From Paenibacillus sp. JCM 18996 (lineage in GTDB: Bacteria; Bacillota; Bacilli; Paenibacillales; NBRC-103111): DNA of 64,000 nt. The position numbers and the translations under genes were made by a program. Shown here piece by piece: positions 17,464 to 27,751 of the stretch (position 1 is its first letter; each line of letters begins with the position of its first letter). The notes beneath the pieces were generated by a model, which was not told where the DNA came from, searched no databases, and worked only from the letters and a program-made list of their open reading frames with translations. The stretch covers positions 1-64,000 of the forward strand of contig BBFE01000006.1 in assembly GCA_001313085.1 (NCBI GenBank), in the 5' to 3' direction.

Positions 17464-18705
17464 TTGGAGAACCAAGATGGACATAAAGAACAATTCAATC
17501 AGATCGAGGAAGCGATCTACGATTTGATCCTGGGCAAAGTGGTGATCGTAGTGGATGACGAGGACCGCGAGAATGAAGGGGACTTCATCGCGTTGGCGGA
17601 AAAAAGCGACGCCTGAAGTGATCAATTTCATGATCACCGAAGGGAGGGGACTCGTATGCGCACCCATAACGCAGGAACGAGCACGAGAGCTCGACCTTCC
17701 GCCGATGGTGAAGCACAACACAGATTACCACGGCACCGCGTTCACGGTTTCCATCGATCATATCGAGACGACGACCGGGATTTCCGCTTTTGAGCGTTCA
17801 ACAACGGTGCGGGCTTTGCTCGATCCGGATACGAAGCCCTACGATTTCCGCAGGCCGGGCCATGTTTTCCCGCTGATCGCCAAGGACGGCGGAGTGCTGC
17901 GCAGAGCGGGCCACACCGAAGCGGCGGTCGATCTCGCCAGAATGAGCGGGGCGTATCCTGCAGGCGTCATCTGCGAAGTGATCAAGGAAGACGGCACCAT
18001 GGCAAGGGTGCCCGACTTGTTCGAGATCAGCAGGAAGCACAATCTGAAAATTATAACAATCAGGGATCTGATCGCTTACCGCAACCAGAAGGAGAAACTG
18101 GTCAAACGCGAGGTGGAGGTCAAGCTGCCCACCGATTTCGGTACCTTTACCGCGATCGCATACACCAATACAATTGACGAAAAAGAGCATGTGGCCCTTG
18201 TCAAAGGCAAGATTGACCCTACATTGCCCACTCTGGTGCGGGTACACTCCGAGTGCCTGACCGGGGATGTGTTCCATTCCCACCGCTGCGACTGCGGCCC
18301 GCAGCTGGAAGCCGCCCTGAAACAAATTGACGAAGCGGGGTCCGGTGTGCTTTTATATATGAGCAGGAAGGCCGGGGCATCGCTGATCAATAAATTGAAA
18401 GCCTATGTGCTGCAGCAGCAGGGATTGGACACCGTCGAAGCGAATATTAAACTGGGATTTGCGCCAGACTGAGAGAATACGGCATTGGAGCGCAGATTCT
18501 CAAGGATCTGGGGATCCGCCAAATGAAGCTGCTGACCAATAACCCGCGCAAGATCACAGGGCTGGAAGGATACGGCCTGGAAGTGACGGAACGGGTTCCG
18601 ATCCAGATGCCGGAGAACGAGGATAACACGAATTATCTGCATACCAAGAAGCTGAAGCTGGGCCATATGCTGCAGTTTGAGACCGATAAAGAGACCACAA
18701 ACTAA
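17464..18705 (+). CDS. ribBA: Bifunctional DHBP synthase / GTP cyclohydrolase II RibBA (frameshifts)
   Basis: Supplies both precursors of riboflavin. The RibB half has [19 protein letters not shown] and the acid-rich active site; [15 protein letters not shown] and [20 protein letters not shown] follow. The RibA half has the zinc site [20 protein letters not shown] and [16 protein letters not shown]. Frame breaks: A6 about 17601-17606, the RQEGRGIG region near 18362-18384 where G residues appear lost, and about 18467. TTG 17464 follows AGGAGGTG at good distance. Ends at TAA 18703-18705. Confidence 0.92.
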
Positions 18706-18721
18706 AGGGGAGACCAACATC

Positions 18722-19192
18722 ATGGCAAAAGTATACGAAGGCTATTTAGTTTCGGAAAATCTTAAATACGGCATTGTTGTAGGCCGTTTCAACGAATTTA
18801 TCGGCAGCAAGCTGCTGGGAGGCGCACTTGACGCGCTAAAGCGCCATGGAGCGAAGGATGACGAAGTGGAAGTGGCATGGGTGCCGGGAGCTTTTGAAAT
18901 TCCGCTGATCGCCCAGAAAATGGCTGAAAGCGGCAAATACGACGCGGTAATCACCTTGGGAGCCGTGATCCGGGGCTCCACGCCGCATTTTGACTATGTG
19001 TGCAGTGAAGTGGCAAAAGGGGTGGCGGCGATATCGCTGAAGACCGGAGTTCCTACGATCTTTGGAGTGCTGACCACCGATTCCATCGAACAGGCGATCG
19101 AAAGAGCGGGCACGAAGGCAGGCAACAAAGGCTGGGAAGCGGCTTCCACAGCGATCGAGATGGCTAATCTGGCGAAGCAGTTCCAGGCTTAA
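18722..19192 (+). CDS. ribH: 6,7-dimethyl-8-ribityllumazine synthase
   Basis: Condenses DHBP with the pyrimidine intermediate; forms the capsid that can enclose riboflavin synthase. The intact 156-residue frame has [60 protein letters not shown] (with catalytic His) and [30 protein letters not shown] precedes ATG 18722. Last gene of the riboflavin operon; its TAA overlaps the next start (TAATG). Confidence 0.95.
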   Translation: MAKVYEGYLVSENLKYGIVVGRFNEFIGSKLLGGALDALKRHGAKDDEVEVAWVPGAFEIPLIAQKMAESGKYDAVITLGAVIRGSTPHFDYVCSEVAKGVAAISLKTGVPTIFGVLTTDSIEQAIERAGTKAGNKGWEAASTAIEMANLAKQFQA

Positions 19193-19853
19193 TGAACCTG
19201 TCCTCGTTTTTTTCAGCTCGACTCGTTGCTTTATCGGGTGGCGGCTTTTTTTGCTCGCGGCGGCTGTACATGATTTCGCCCATTCTCTTGCCGCACTCGG
19301 CCTTGGAGACCGCACGCCCCGGGAACAAGGAAGGCTGACGCTGAATCCGCTCCCCCATCTGGACGTTCTGGGCCTCAGCATGCTGCTGTTCGGCCTTACG
19401 GCTGGACGAGGACCTTACCTGTGCAAGAGGAACGGCTGAGTTCCCCGAGACGGGGTTCTTTGCTTTTGGTCTATCTCTCGGGTCCCTTGGCCAATCTGCT
19501 GCTCGGTATTTTGTTCTGGTGGCTGTATTTTACAGTACCCGCTTTAGTCTTGCAGGAAGGGAAGCCCGGCTGGTCCAATCAGCTGCTGGAGGGACTGATC
19601 CATTACGCTTTTATTGTCAACATCCTGTACTTCCTTATTCATATTATTCCGGTCTATCCTCTCGACGGCTGGTTTGTGGTGAAGAGCTGGTTTTCTGAAA
19701 AAAAAGCGAAGCACGCCATTGAAAAAAAAGGAACGTTTCGGGTTAATATTGGTTATCGCGCTGTTCGTGACGCCTATAGGCGAATTGGGGCTTGAACTTG
19801 GCTATCAAAAGGTAACTCAGCTGATCATGGACTTGTTCGCGCTGGGGAGTTAA
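19192..19853 (+). CDS. Site-2 protease family membrane metalloprotease (M50), several frameshifts
   Basis: A small intramembrane protease. After joining frames it begins MNLSSFFQLDSLLYRVAAF, then a membrane helix with the zinc motif AAAVHDFAHSLAA (H-x3-H with the Glu of HExxH replaced by Asp as read), a second helix LLLVYLSGPLANLLLGILFW, and the family's third motif in PVYPLDGW. The frames break at T7 19208-19214 and T7 about 19244-19250, and further on. Start overlaps the ribH stop, suggesting translational coupling. Substrate unknown. Similar proteins lie before scpA in other Bacillales. Confidence 0.75.
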
Positions 19854-19874
19854 AGGAGAAAGGGGTTCGCTGAC

Positions 19875-20677
19875 GTGAAGGTACTGTACAAGTTGGGAAG
19901 TTTCGAAGGACCCCTTGACCTTTTGCTGCATTTGATCGATAAAGCCGAGGTGGATATTTACGATATCCCGATCAAAGAAATTACGGACCAATACATAGAG
20001 TACGTATCCGCCATACAGCAGCTTGAGTTGGACGTGGCCAGCGATTTTCTGGTAATGGCGGCGACGCTGCTGTCGATCAAAAGCAAGCTGCTTCTGCCCA
20101 AGCCTCCGGTTATGGAGTTCGACGGGTTTGACGATTTCGGCTACGAGGAGGATCTGGACCCGAGGGCGGAGCTTGTCCAGAAGCTGATCGAATACAAGAA
20201 ATACAAGTTGATCGCAGACCAGCTGCGGGAAAAAAAGAGCTTGAGCGCAGCCTTGTTTTTACCCGGGAACCGGAAGATTTGACGCCCTATGTGCCCGCTG
20301 CGCCGGCAAATCCGTTGGAAGGGCTGCAGATCAAGGACCTGGTTGCGGCGTTTCAGAAAGCGCTGCGCAAAATGGTTGTCCGCAATACCGTCACCAAAAT
20401 CCGCAGGGATGAAATTTCAGTGAAAGACCGGATGAAAGAAGTCATTTTCACAGTGAAGCAAAAAAGGAGGACGTGTTCTGTTCTCCCGCCTGTTTGAGCA
20501 GCAAGCGACACGGGATGATATCGTGGTAACGTTTTTTGGCCATCCTTGAGCTGATGAAAATGAAGCAAATCACCTGCTACCAGCACAGTTTATTCGACGA
20601 TATCGTTATTCAAGGCCGAGAGGATGAGAAGTATGTTGAGCTTCCCGCAGATGAAATCCATTATTGAAGGCTGCTGT
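19875..20677 (+). CDS. scpA: Segregation and condensation protein A (frameshifts)
   Basis: Kleisin subunit of the SMC-ScpAB condensin, organising and segregating chromosomes. The N-terminal signature is clear: KLGSFEGPLDLLLHLIDKAE and DIYDIPIKEITDQYIEYVSA, then SDFLVMAATLLSIKSKLLLP; the C-terminal winged helix ends FLAILELMKMKQITCYQHSL and FDDIVIQG. Frames change at A6 20231-20236, A6 about 20460-20465 and T6 about 20532-20537. GTG 19875 follows GGAGAAAGGGG. The 3' end overlaps scpB. Confidence 0.9.
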
Positions 20678-21252
20678 TCGTAGCTGGGGACGAAGGTTTG
20701 GATGCAAAGCAGCTGTCGGAGATCATGGAAGTCGATGTCCAGATGGTGAAGGACGCGATCAGCCGGATGCAGGAGGAATTTCAGTCGCAGAACCGCGGGA
20801 TTCTCGTGGCTGAAGTGGCGGGCGCTTATCAGCTTACGACCCATCCGGAGCTTGCCCCCTATTTTGAGCGGCTTGCCCAGTCCCCTTCGCGCAGCGCTTT
20901 GTCGCAGGCCGCGTTGGAGACGCTGTCCATTGTCGCCTACCGGCAGCCGATCACCCGCGTGGAGATTGAAGAGATCCGCGGAGTGAAGACAGAAAGGGCG
21001 CTGCACACGCTTGTTGCCAAGGATCTCATCGAGGAAGTGGATCGGGCCGATGCTCCCGGAAGGCCGATTCTATATGGCACGACCAGAACTTTCCTGGAGC
21101 ACTTCGGATTGAATAGTATAAAAGATTTGCCGGATTCCACCCAGTTTGAGGCCGAGCTTACCCTGGAGGATGAGTCGCGCATGCTGTTCAACAAGCTTGA
21201 CGAAGACGAGAACAGGCAGCAGATGACATTTGACGACATGCAGGAGGAGTAG
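20661..21252 (+). CDS. scpB: Segregation and condensation protein B (one frameshift)
   Basis: Partner of ScpA in the SMC complex; two winged-helix domains. ATG 20661 gives MKSIIEGLLFVAGDEGLDAK after correcting one lost base near 20682. Family motifs: RGILVAEVAGAYQLTTHPEL, SQAALETLSIVAYRQPITRV and ILYGTTRTFLEHFGLNSIKD. The C-terminus is acidic (LDEDENRQQMTFDDMQEE), typical of ScpB. It overlaps scpA by 17 bases. Confidence 0.92.
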
Positions 21253-21410
21253 CGTATATTTTTTCCATGGCAGGGCTATACTAACTTCGATAAGCAAAGT
21301 AGAATCTCTTTGCGAATCGAAGTTTTTTTTCATGTTTGAAGGGTTCGGCAAAATATCGGGATATGATCCAATTAAATTATATCCGCGGGGCTGCAGAAAA
21401 GGAGGCGCCG

Positions 21411-22088
21411 ATGATCTGGCTGGGGATTGCGGCGCTTTTGGCGCTGGTCGGACTGGCAGTGGTTTTTTTAGTCATATCCGTTTTCATTTTTTACTTGGCG
21501 CGCGTAAAGGGCAGGGATGAAATCTATGTCAAGGTTAGTGCGCTGTATGGATTGATACACTACAAATACAAAGTGCATGCGATGCAGTTCATAAATTTTT
21601 TTAGAGGGAAGCAGCAAAAAAGTCCAGCCTAATCAAGGGAATCCGGTGGAAACGGATGAAGATTCGCATATTAGTCTCGAGACTCTACAAAAAAATTATA
21701 CACTCGATTCAGGGGGCTGCTTACCAAAACCTTCGTCCTTAAGGATTGGATTATGGGCACGCTCTGCCGGTTCCACTGCACGGAGCTCACATGGGAAACC
21801 CGGATCGGAGCGGGCGACGCGCCTGAAACCGCAGTGTCGACCGGCGCGGCGTGGGCGGTTAAATCGGCGATGCTCGCAGTCATTTACAGAGCCGTGGCGT
21901 TCGATATCCGGCCGCTGGTCTCCGTTACTCCCAAGTACAACCAGATCGAGTTTGCCACGGAGTTCAGCTGCAGGCTGAAAGTTCGGGTGTTCAGTTTGCT
22001 GGCGTCGATGTCCTTGCTTTTAAAGCGGCTCGGCAAAATCAAGGGCGGGTGGAAAATGTGGCACCGTGTCCTCTCCAACAAAGCTTAA
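21411..22088 (+). CDS. DUF2953 family membrane-anchored protein (frameshifts)
   Basis: One N-terminal transmembrane helix (LALVGLAVVFLVISVFIFYL) followed by a basic soluble domain: VKVSALYGLIHYKYKVHAMQ, then after frame changes FHCTELTWETRIGAGDAPET, VSTGAAWAVKSAMLAVIYRA and VSVTPKYNQIEFATEFSCRL. The last two segments are the conserved part of DUF2953. Function unknown. In Bacillales this family sits beside ytfJ, as here. GGAGGCGCCG precedes ATG 21411. Frame breaks lie at T7 21596-21602 and A7 21689-21695. Confidence 0.75.
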
Positions 22089-22185
22089 AAAAAAGCCCAG
22101 TTAGGCCGAACACATACTCTAACTCTTTTCAGGGCAAATTTAAAATGAAAATCAACGTATTCATTCTATCAGGAGGTAAATTCAA

Positions 22186-22671
22186 ATGGAACATCCGATT
22201 CAGGGTTTAATGAAGACGGCGATGGAAAACATCCGCGATATGGTGGACGTCACGACGATAGTGGGAGACCCGGTTGAGACGCCGGACGGTACGGTTATTT
22301 TACCGATTTCGAAGGTTGGTTTCGGCTTTGCGGCGGGCGGCAGCGAATTTGCTACGGAGCTTGAGCAGGATTCGTCAGGCAAGTCGGGCGTGAATGACGG
22401 CCATAACGCCATGGTCGCTCTTCCTTTCGGCGGCGGCAGCGGCGGCGGCGTGTCGATCACCTATCGCTTTCCTCGTAGTTGGCGCGGCGGGCGTGAAAGT
22501 GGTTCCTTTGGACAATCAGACCCACATTATTGAAGGATCATCGATTCCGCCCCTAACCTGGTGGATAAAATCCAGACGATGGTGAAGAAAACGGGCGGCA
22601 GCGCAAACACATCAGGAACAAGCGGATTGGACGGGAAGCAGAATGCGGGCAATCAGAATTTAATTATTTAA
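22186..22671 (+). CDS. ytfJ: GerW-family sporulation protein YtfJ (frameshifts)
   Basis: Forespore-expressed protein linked to germination. It shows MEHPIQGLMKTAMENIRDMV, VETPDGTVILPISKVGFGFA, a Gly-rich turn (PFGGGSGGGVSI), PIAFLVVGAAGVKVVPLDNQ and the end NLVDKIQTMVKK. Frames change near 22460 and 22548. AGGAGG precedes ATG 22186, and a terminator follows. Length about 160 residues is usual. Confidence 0.88.
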
Positions 22672-22710
22672 GCAGAAGTATGGTTTGAAAGCATCCATTG
22701 CACAGGCCAA

Positions 22711-22737
22711 GGCCGTCCTCCGGGGCGGTCTTTTTTT
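22711..22737 (+). terminator. Terminator after ytfJ
   Basis: GGCCGTCC pairs with GGGGCGGTC (with G-T wobbles), followed by seven T. Confidence 0.65.
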
Positions 22738-22810
22738 GTGCCGGGTGAGGCATACGCGCGATTTTCCCGCATAAGACAGGTCTATACGAAGATTTGTTTG
22801 GAGGAAAATC

Positions 22811-23810
22811 ATGCTGCCTGTTCTTGTTCTTATTGTTACTCTTGCGATGCTGTTCGATTTCATCAATGGTTTCCACGATACGGCAAATGCTGTCGCCACT
22901 TCGGTCTCCACCCGGGCATTAAGTCCGCGCACGGCGATCGTGTATGCAGCAGGACTGAACTTTGCGGGCGCGGTGGCCTCCTCCGGCGTGGCCCAGACGA
23001 TAGGGGGCGGAATCGCCAATCCCGCGGTCATGCCCCATGGAACCGAAATCGTCACCGCCGCACTCATCTCGGCTATATTATGGAACCTGCTCACATGGTA
23101 TTACGGTATCCCGTCGTCCTCGTCCCACACGTTAATCGGTTCAATGGCGGGAGCAGTCGTGGCCGGAGCGGGTCCGGAATTTCTGAAATGGGAAGGCTTT
23201 TCCAAGATCATCCTGATCCTTATACTGTCTCCAATCGCCGCCTTTATCGCAGGGGTTATAGTTACGGCGGTTCTTCGCTATGTCATCGGTCTAGTAGGCA
23301 GTAAATCCCGAACCCGGTTAAGCCGCATTTTCAAAATGTTCCAGATCGCATCAGCAGGGCTTGTCTCCTTCTCACACGGCGGCAACGACGCTCAAAAGGC
23401 GATGGGGATCATCGTGTTCGGATTGGTTGCGGCTGATGTGCAGCCCGATATGAATGTGCCTTTGTGGGTCAAAGCGGGCGCAGCTGCGGCAATGGCGCTT
23501 GGCACGTCAGTCGGCGGCTGGAGAATCATCGATACGGTCGGAACAAAAATCGTCAAGCTTGAACCTGAGAGCGGATTCGCATCCGACCTGGCCTCATTCA
23601 TCGTCATCCAAACCTCGACCGCGCTTAAGATGCCTCTTTCAACAACCCATGTCGTTTCCTCGGCCATTATCGGGACAGGCAGCGTTATTCGCCTAGGGGA
23701 GATCCGGTGGTCTACCGTGGTAAAAAATGCTGCTCACATGGATCATTACCATTCCGGTTTCCGTTGTCCTGTCTTATCTGGTATATAAAATCCTGCACTC
23801 GCTCACCTGA
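22811..23810 (+). CDS. pit: PiT-family inorganic phosphate transporter (one frameshift)
   Basis: Low-affinity, cation-coupled phosphate uptake across the cell membrane. The two PiT repeats are visible: DFINGFHDTANAVATSVSTR in the N-half and SFSHGGNDAQKAMGIIVFGL in the C-half, with the loop GIPSSSSHTLIGSMAGAVVA and its counterpart MPLSTTHVVSSAIIGTGSVI. About ten hydrophobic helices. The end is restored after A6 23721-23726 (MLLTWIITIPVSVVLSYLVY) and stops at TGA 23808-23810. The DUF47/PhoU-like partner often encoded with PiT proteins is not next to it. Confidence 0.9.
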
Positions 23811-23951
23811 ATCAGCTGTTTAAAAGTGACGCAACTTAGCATTCATATCGGGGTGGGATAAGCATATACATGTACAAGCAGCAAAACCGTGATGAGCAAA
23901 TCTGCCGAATCCGCCGCTTTTCGGGCAGCGCAGCGACTATAGGAGGAATTT

Positions 23952-25119
23952 ATGAACAAAGCCGCTCTCCTGTGTACAACCGCACTCTTGTTTGCATTGG
24001 TCTCACCCTTCGGCCCGCCGGCTTCCGCCAAAGCCCCTGCCGTCTCCACGCACGCTCAGGGCGCCGCGTTAATCGACGTGAAATCGGGCCGCATCCTCTA
24101 CAGCAAGAACGGGGATGCGCCTCTGAAAATAGCGAGCTTGACCAAGATTATGACGGCCATCGTCGCCATTGAGAACGGCGAAATTACGGATACGGTCACC
24201 GTGGGCAAGAACGCTTTCGGCAAAGAGGGCTCATCCCTCTACCTGAAACTGGGGGAGCAGATGAGCCTGCGCAACATGCTGTACGGCTGATGCTGCGTTC
24301 CGGCAACGATGCCGCGGTCGCTATCGCCGAGCATGTGGGCGGCTCGGTGGAAGGCTTCGCTACCTGATGAACGAGAAGGCCAGGATAATCGGATGGACCA
24401 TTCTTATTTTGCCAACCCCCATGGGCTTGACGACAGCAAGGAGCATCTGGCTTCAGCGAACGATATGGCCAAGCTGGCCGCCTATGCGCTCCAGAATCCT
24501 GTTTTCCAGGATATTGTTAAAACTAAAGTGAAGAAGGTGCCCAATCCGAATGAAAGCTGGGATTATACCTGGTTGAACAAGAATAAAATGCTGTCTTTCT
24601 ACGAGGGCGCCGACGGAATCAAAACGGGATATACGAAGCTGGCCAAACGCTGCCTTGTCTCATCTGCCACCAGAAACGGCCAGCAGCTTGCCGTTGTCAC
24701 ACTGAACGACGGCGACGATTGGGAAGACCATAAACGGCTGCTTGATTTCGGCTTTGGCAATTATCCTTTGCTCCGGGTTGCGGAGAAAGGGAAGGGGGTG
24801 GAGGGCAGCAGCCTCGTCGCCGGCAGTTCGTTTTATTATCCGGTCACCGAAGAAGAAAAGCCTCTTATATCGACCAAGATCGCCATGAGCAAGCCCGGTT
24901 CGTCTGAGTACAGGCTTGGAGAGCAAGGCCGGCTGACCGTTATGCTGGAAGGAAAAGAGGTGGGCAGCGTGCCTTTGTACACCCCGAATTCGCCTCTGCT
25001 CAAAGTGCCGGAAAAAATCGGCTTTTCAATTCGTGGAAACCGTCGAGAATGCGTCTAGCACAAGCCGCTGGGTGAAGGTATGGAAATCGGTATGGAGAGC
25101 ATTGTTCGTTCTGCACTAA
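23952..25119 (+). CDS. dacB: D-alanyl-D-alanine carboxypeptidase DacB-like (frameshifts)
   Basis: Sporulation carboxypeptidase acting on cortex peptidoglycan in the mother cell. Signal peptide [20 protein letters not shown]; motifs Ser-x-x-Lys in [19 protein letters not shown] in [19 protein letters not shown] in [14 protein letters not shown]; then a beta-rich C-domain and a hydrophobic tail ([15 protein letters not shown]). Frames change near 24289, 24362 and A6 25013-25018 (followed by [16 protein letters not shown]). TAGGAGG precedes ATG 23952. In Bacillus dacB also leads dacB-spmA-spmB, as here. Confidence 0.9.
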
Positions 25120-25154
25120 ACGGCGGATGCCGTTTGATATGAGAGGTGGGGCAA

Positions 25155-25768
25155 ATGGTTAACTACATCTGGTTGTTCTTTATCGTATCGGGTTTTGCCG
25201 TGGCGGCCGCCCAAGGAAATATCGACGGAGTCACCGCGGCCGTTTTTTTGACGGGGCCAAATCGGGGGGTTACGGTGTGCTTCGGCCTGATCAGCATCCT
25301 TGTATTCTGGCTAGGGATCATGCGGATCGCGGAAGATGCGGGCCTGCTGCAGAAGGTGGCCAATTTGCTCGGGCCTGTCGTCCGGTTCCTTTTTTCCAAG
25401 CGTGCCCCGCAATCATCCGGCCTTGGGATATATCATGTCGAATATGAGCGCGAACATTCTGGGCTGGGCAACGCCGCTACTCCGATGGGAATCAAGGCGA
25501 TGCAGGAGCTGCAAAATTTGAACCCAAACAAGGAAGTTGCCAGCCCGGCGATGTGCACTCTGCTCGCGCTCAACACATCCAGCATTACGCTCATTCCTAC
25601 CACCTTGATCGCTATCCGGATGAATTTTCATTCGCTCAATCCCGCCGAGATTGTGGGCACCACGCTGCTCGCTACGGCAGTCGCGACGATTGCCGCCATT
25701 GTGGTCGACAGGTGGTACAGGCGGTCCTATCATCCGGGTAATCCGCCGAAGAAAGATGATGGGACGTG
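25155..25768 (+). CDS. spmA: Spore maturation protein A (frameshifts; end approximate)
   Basis: Membrane protein required with SpmB and DacB for full spore core dehydration. Shows MVNYIWLFFIVSGFAVAAAQ, ISILVFWLGIMRIAEDAGLL, GYIMSNMSANILGLGNAATP, MGIKAMQELQNLNPNKEVAS and TTLIAIRMNFHSLNPAEIVG. Frames change at T6 25389-25394 and near 25457-25468, where one C seems lost. The raw frame runs on unnaturally into spmB, so the real stop is probably near the spmB start. GAGAGGTGGGG precedes ATG 25155. Confidence 0.85.
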
Positions 25769-26298
25769 TATTCTCTCGTGTCTGCGATCTCCGCCTGGGC
25801 GATTCCCGTCATTGTCGTGTTCATCCCCCTGTACGCCGCCTTCCGCCAGGTGCCGGTTTATGAGTCGTTTGTGGACGGGGCCAAGGAAGGCTTCGACACC
25901 GCTATCAAAATTATGCCTCATTTGGTGGGAATGATGGTCGCGATCAGTGTGTTCCGGGCTTCCGGAGCGATGGACCTGTTGATCTCCTGGATGAATCCTT
26001 TTCTCGAATCCATTGGCGTTCCCAGCGAGGTGCTGCCTCTTGCTTTTCTCCGGCCGATTACGGGGGCAGGCTCATTGGCGTTTACTGCGGATCTCATCCA
26101 GCAGTTCGGCCCGGATTCAATGGTGGGCAGAATCGCCTCGACCATCCAGGGCAGCACCGATACGACTTTGTATGTGATCACCGTTTATTTCGGCGCGATC
26201 GGCATCCGCAAAGCGGGATACGCCCTGAAGGTCGGCTTGATATCGGACGCAGTCGCTTTATCGCCTCGATCATTATTTGCTACCTCGTATTCGCTTAA
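25766..26298 (+). CDS. spmB: Spore maturation protein B (one frameshift)
   Basis: Nucleoside-recognition-domain membrane protein that acts with SpmA. The frame has SAISAWAIPVIVVFIPLYAA, GFDTAIKIMPHLVGMMVAIS, LPLAFLRPITGAGSLAFTAD and GSTDTTLYVITVYFGAIGIR. After a frame change near 26258 it ends with ASIIICYLVFA and TAA 26296-26298. GTG 25766 aligns with the family start; the ribosome binding site is poor, consistent with coupling to spmA. Confidence 0.87.
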
Positions 26299-26370
26299 GA
26301 AGGAATTGCCGGCCAACTTGTGATTTCCATGCGGGACGGGTATCATTAGGCTAGAGGTGAAGTTCGATTC

Positions 26371-27137
26371 ATGGAAAGATTACAGAAGGTTATGGCCGAG
26401 GCCGGCGTCGCTTCGCGCAGAAAATGCGAGGAGATCATTTCCGCGGGAAGAGTGCTGGTGAATGACGAGCCGGTGACGACTCTCGGAATCAAGGTCGATC
26501 CTGCGGCGGATGTCATTAAAGTGGACGGCAGGACACTGCATTTGCAAAAAAAAATCTACTTGATTTTCAACAAACCGAAAGGCGTCATTACGAGTGTGAC
26601 CGATCCAGGGGGCAGGAAGGTCGTAACGGATTTTATCAAAGGCATCAAGGAAAGGATTTATCCGGTTGGGCGCCTGGATTATGATACGGAGGGCTTGCTT
26701 CTGCTGACCAACGACGGAGAGTTCGCCAACTTGCTCACGCATCCCAAGCACCATGTGCCCAAAACCTATTTGGCTACGCTGAAAGGAGTGCCGCACGGCA
26801 CTCTGCTGGACAAGCTGAAGCAGGGGGTGCAGCTGGAGGACGGCATGACGGCGCCCGCGGAAGCGGAATACCAGGATATCGATCCGGAAGGCAAGCAGTC
26901 GGTCATCAAAATTACGATCTATGAGGACGCAACCGGCAGGTGCGCCGCATGTTTGAAGCCATCGGCTTCCCCGTCGCCAAGCTGAAGAGGGTTCAGTTCG
27001 GGCCCATTGCGCTGTCCGGCCTGCCTAGAGGCAAGTATCGGGTCTTGTTGCCCAACGAGATTAAAGAGCTTAGGGACGCGGCTTTAAGGACACACAATAT
27101 TCAAAAAAAGAACAATGAGTGTCGAGGCGAAATTTAG
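26371..27137 (+). CDS. rluB: 23S rRNA pseudouridine synthase B (one frameshift)
   Basis: Modifies 23S rRNA (E. coli RluB position 2605). An S4-like RNA-binding domain (QKVMAEAGVASRRKCEEIIS) is followed by the catalytic domain: LIFNKPKGVITSVTDPGGRK, the catalytic Asp in YPVGRLDYDTEGLLLLTNDG, and PKTYLATLKGVP. Frame is lost near 26928; the other frame resumes VRRMFEAIGFPVAKLKRVQF and LSGLPRGKYRVLLPNEIKEL. Two A7 runs in the gene are in frame or at the very end (27103-27109), so the exact C-terminus is uncertain. In Bacillales it usually sits between spmB and resA. Confidence 0.9.
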
Positions 27138-27218
27138 CTATAATGGGATTAGCTGCATGCTCTTTGAGGGACTGCGGCGTAATCCCCTTTTGTTATGGAA
27201 AGGTATGTGGTCATCCCT

Positions 27219-27745
27219 ATGGGCAAGAATAGAAAGTGGCTTCAAATGACCATTCTGGCGGCTGTGTTTGTGATCGGCGCACTCACTATCATAAGCAGCA
27301 TGTATTCAAATAAAAAAGGCTGCTTCCGAGGGGACGAAGGCACCTGATTTTACGCTGACCGCTTTAAACGGAGACACCTACAAACTGTCTGAACTGCGCG
27401 GCAAGCCCGTTATGCTGAACTTCTGGGCCACTTGGTGCCCTCCCTGCGAGAGGGAAATGCCGGCCATTCAGAGCCAGTACAGTAAATGGAAGGACAAAGG
27501 CTTCGTCCTGCTGGCGGCGAATATGGGGCAGAACAAGCTGACGGTCGGCGATTTTGCGGACAGGCATAAGCTCACCTTCCCTATCCTGCTGGACACCAAG
27601 GAAGAAGTACGCAAAAGCTATAATGTCACCCAATATCCTACGACGGTTTTTTTATTCATCCGGACGGAAAAATTTACAAAGTGAAAATTGGCGAAATGGA
27701 CGAAGCTTCATCAATGAGACGCTTGCCGGGATGCAGGGGAGGTAG
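27219..27745 (+). CDS. resA: Thiol-disulfide oxidoreductase ResA (frameshifts)
   Basis: Membrane-anchored thioredoxin that reduces apocytochrome c for haem attachment. N-terminal helix MTILAAVFVIGALTIISSMY; redox centre FWATWCPPCEREMPAIQ; then AANMGQNKLTVGDFADRHKL, and the cis-Pro loop NVTQYPTTVFL. Frame changes occur at A6 about 27313-27318, T8 27645-27652 and near 27707; it ends FINETLAGMQGR. ATG 27219 is the best start; the ribosome binding site is weak (GGAAAGG, distant). Confidence 0.9.
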
Positions 27746-27751
27746 AGATCC

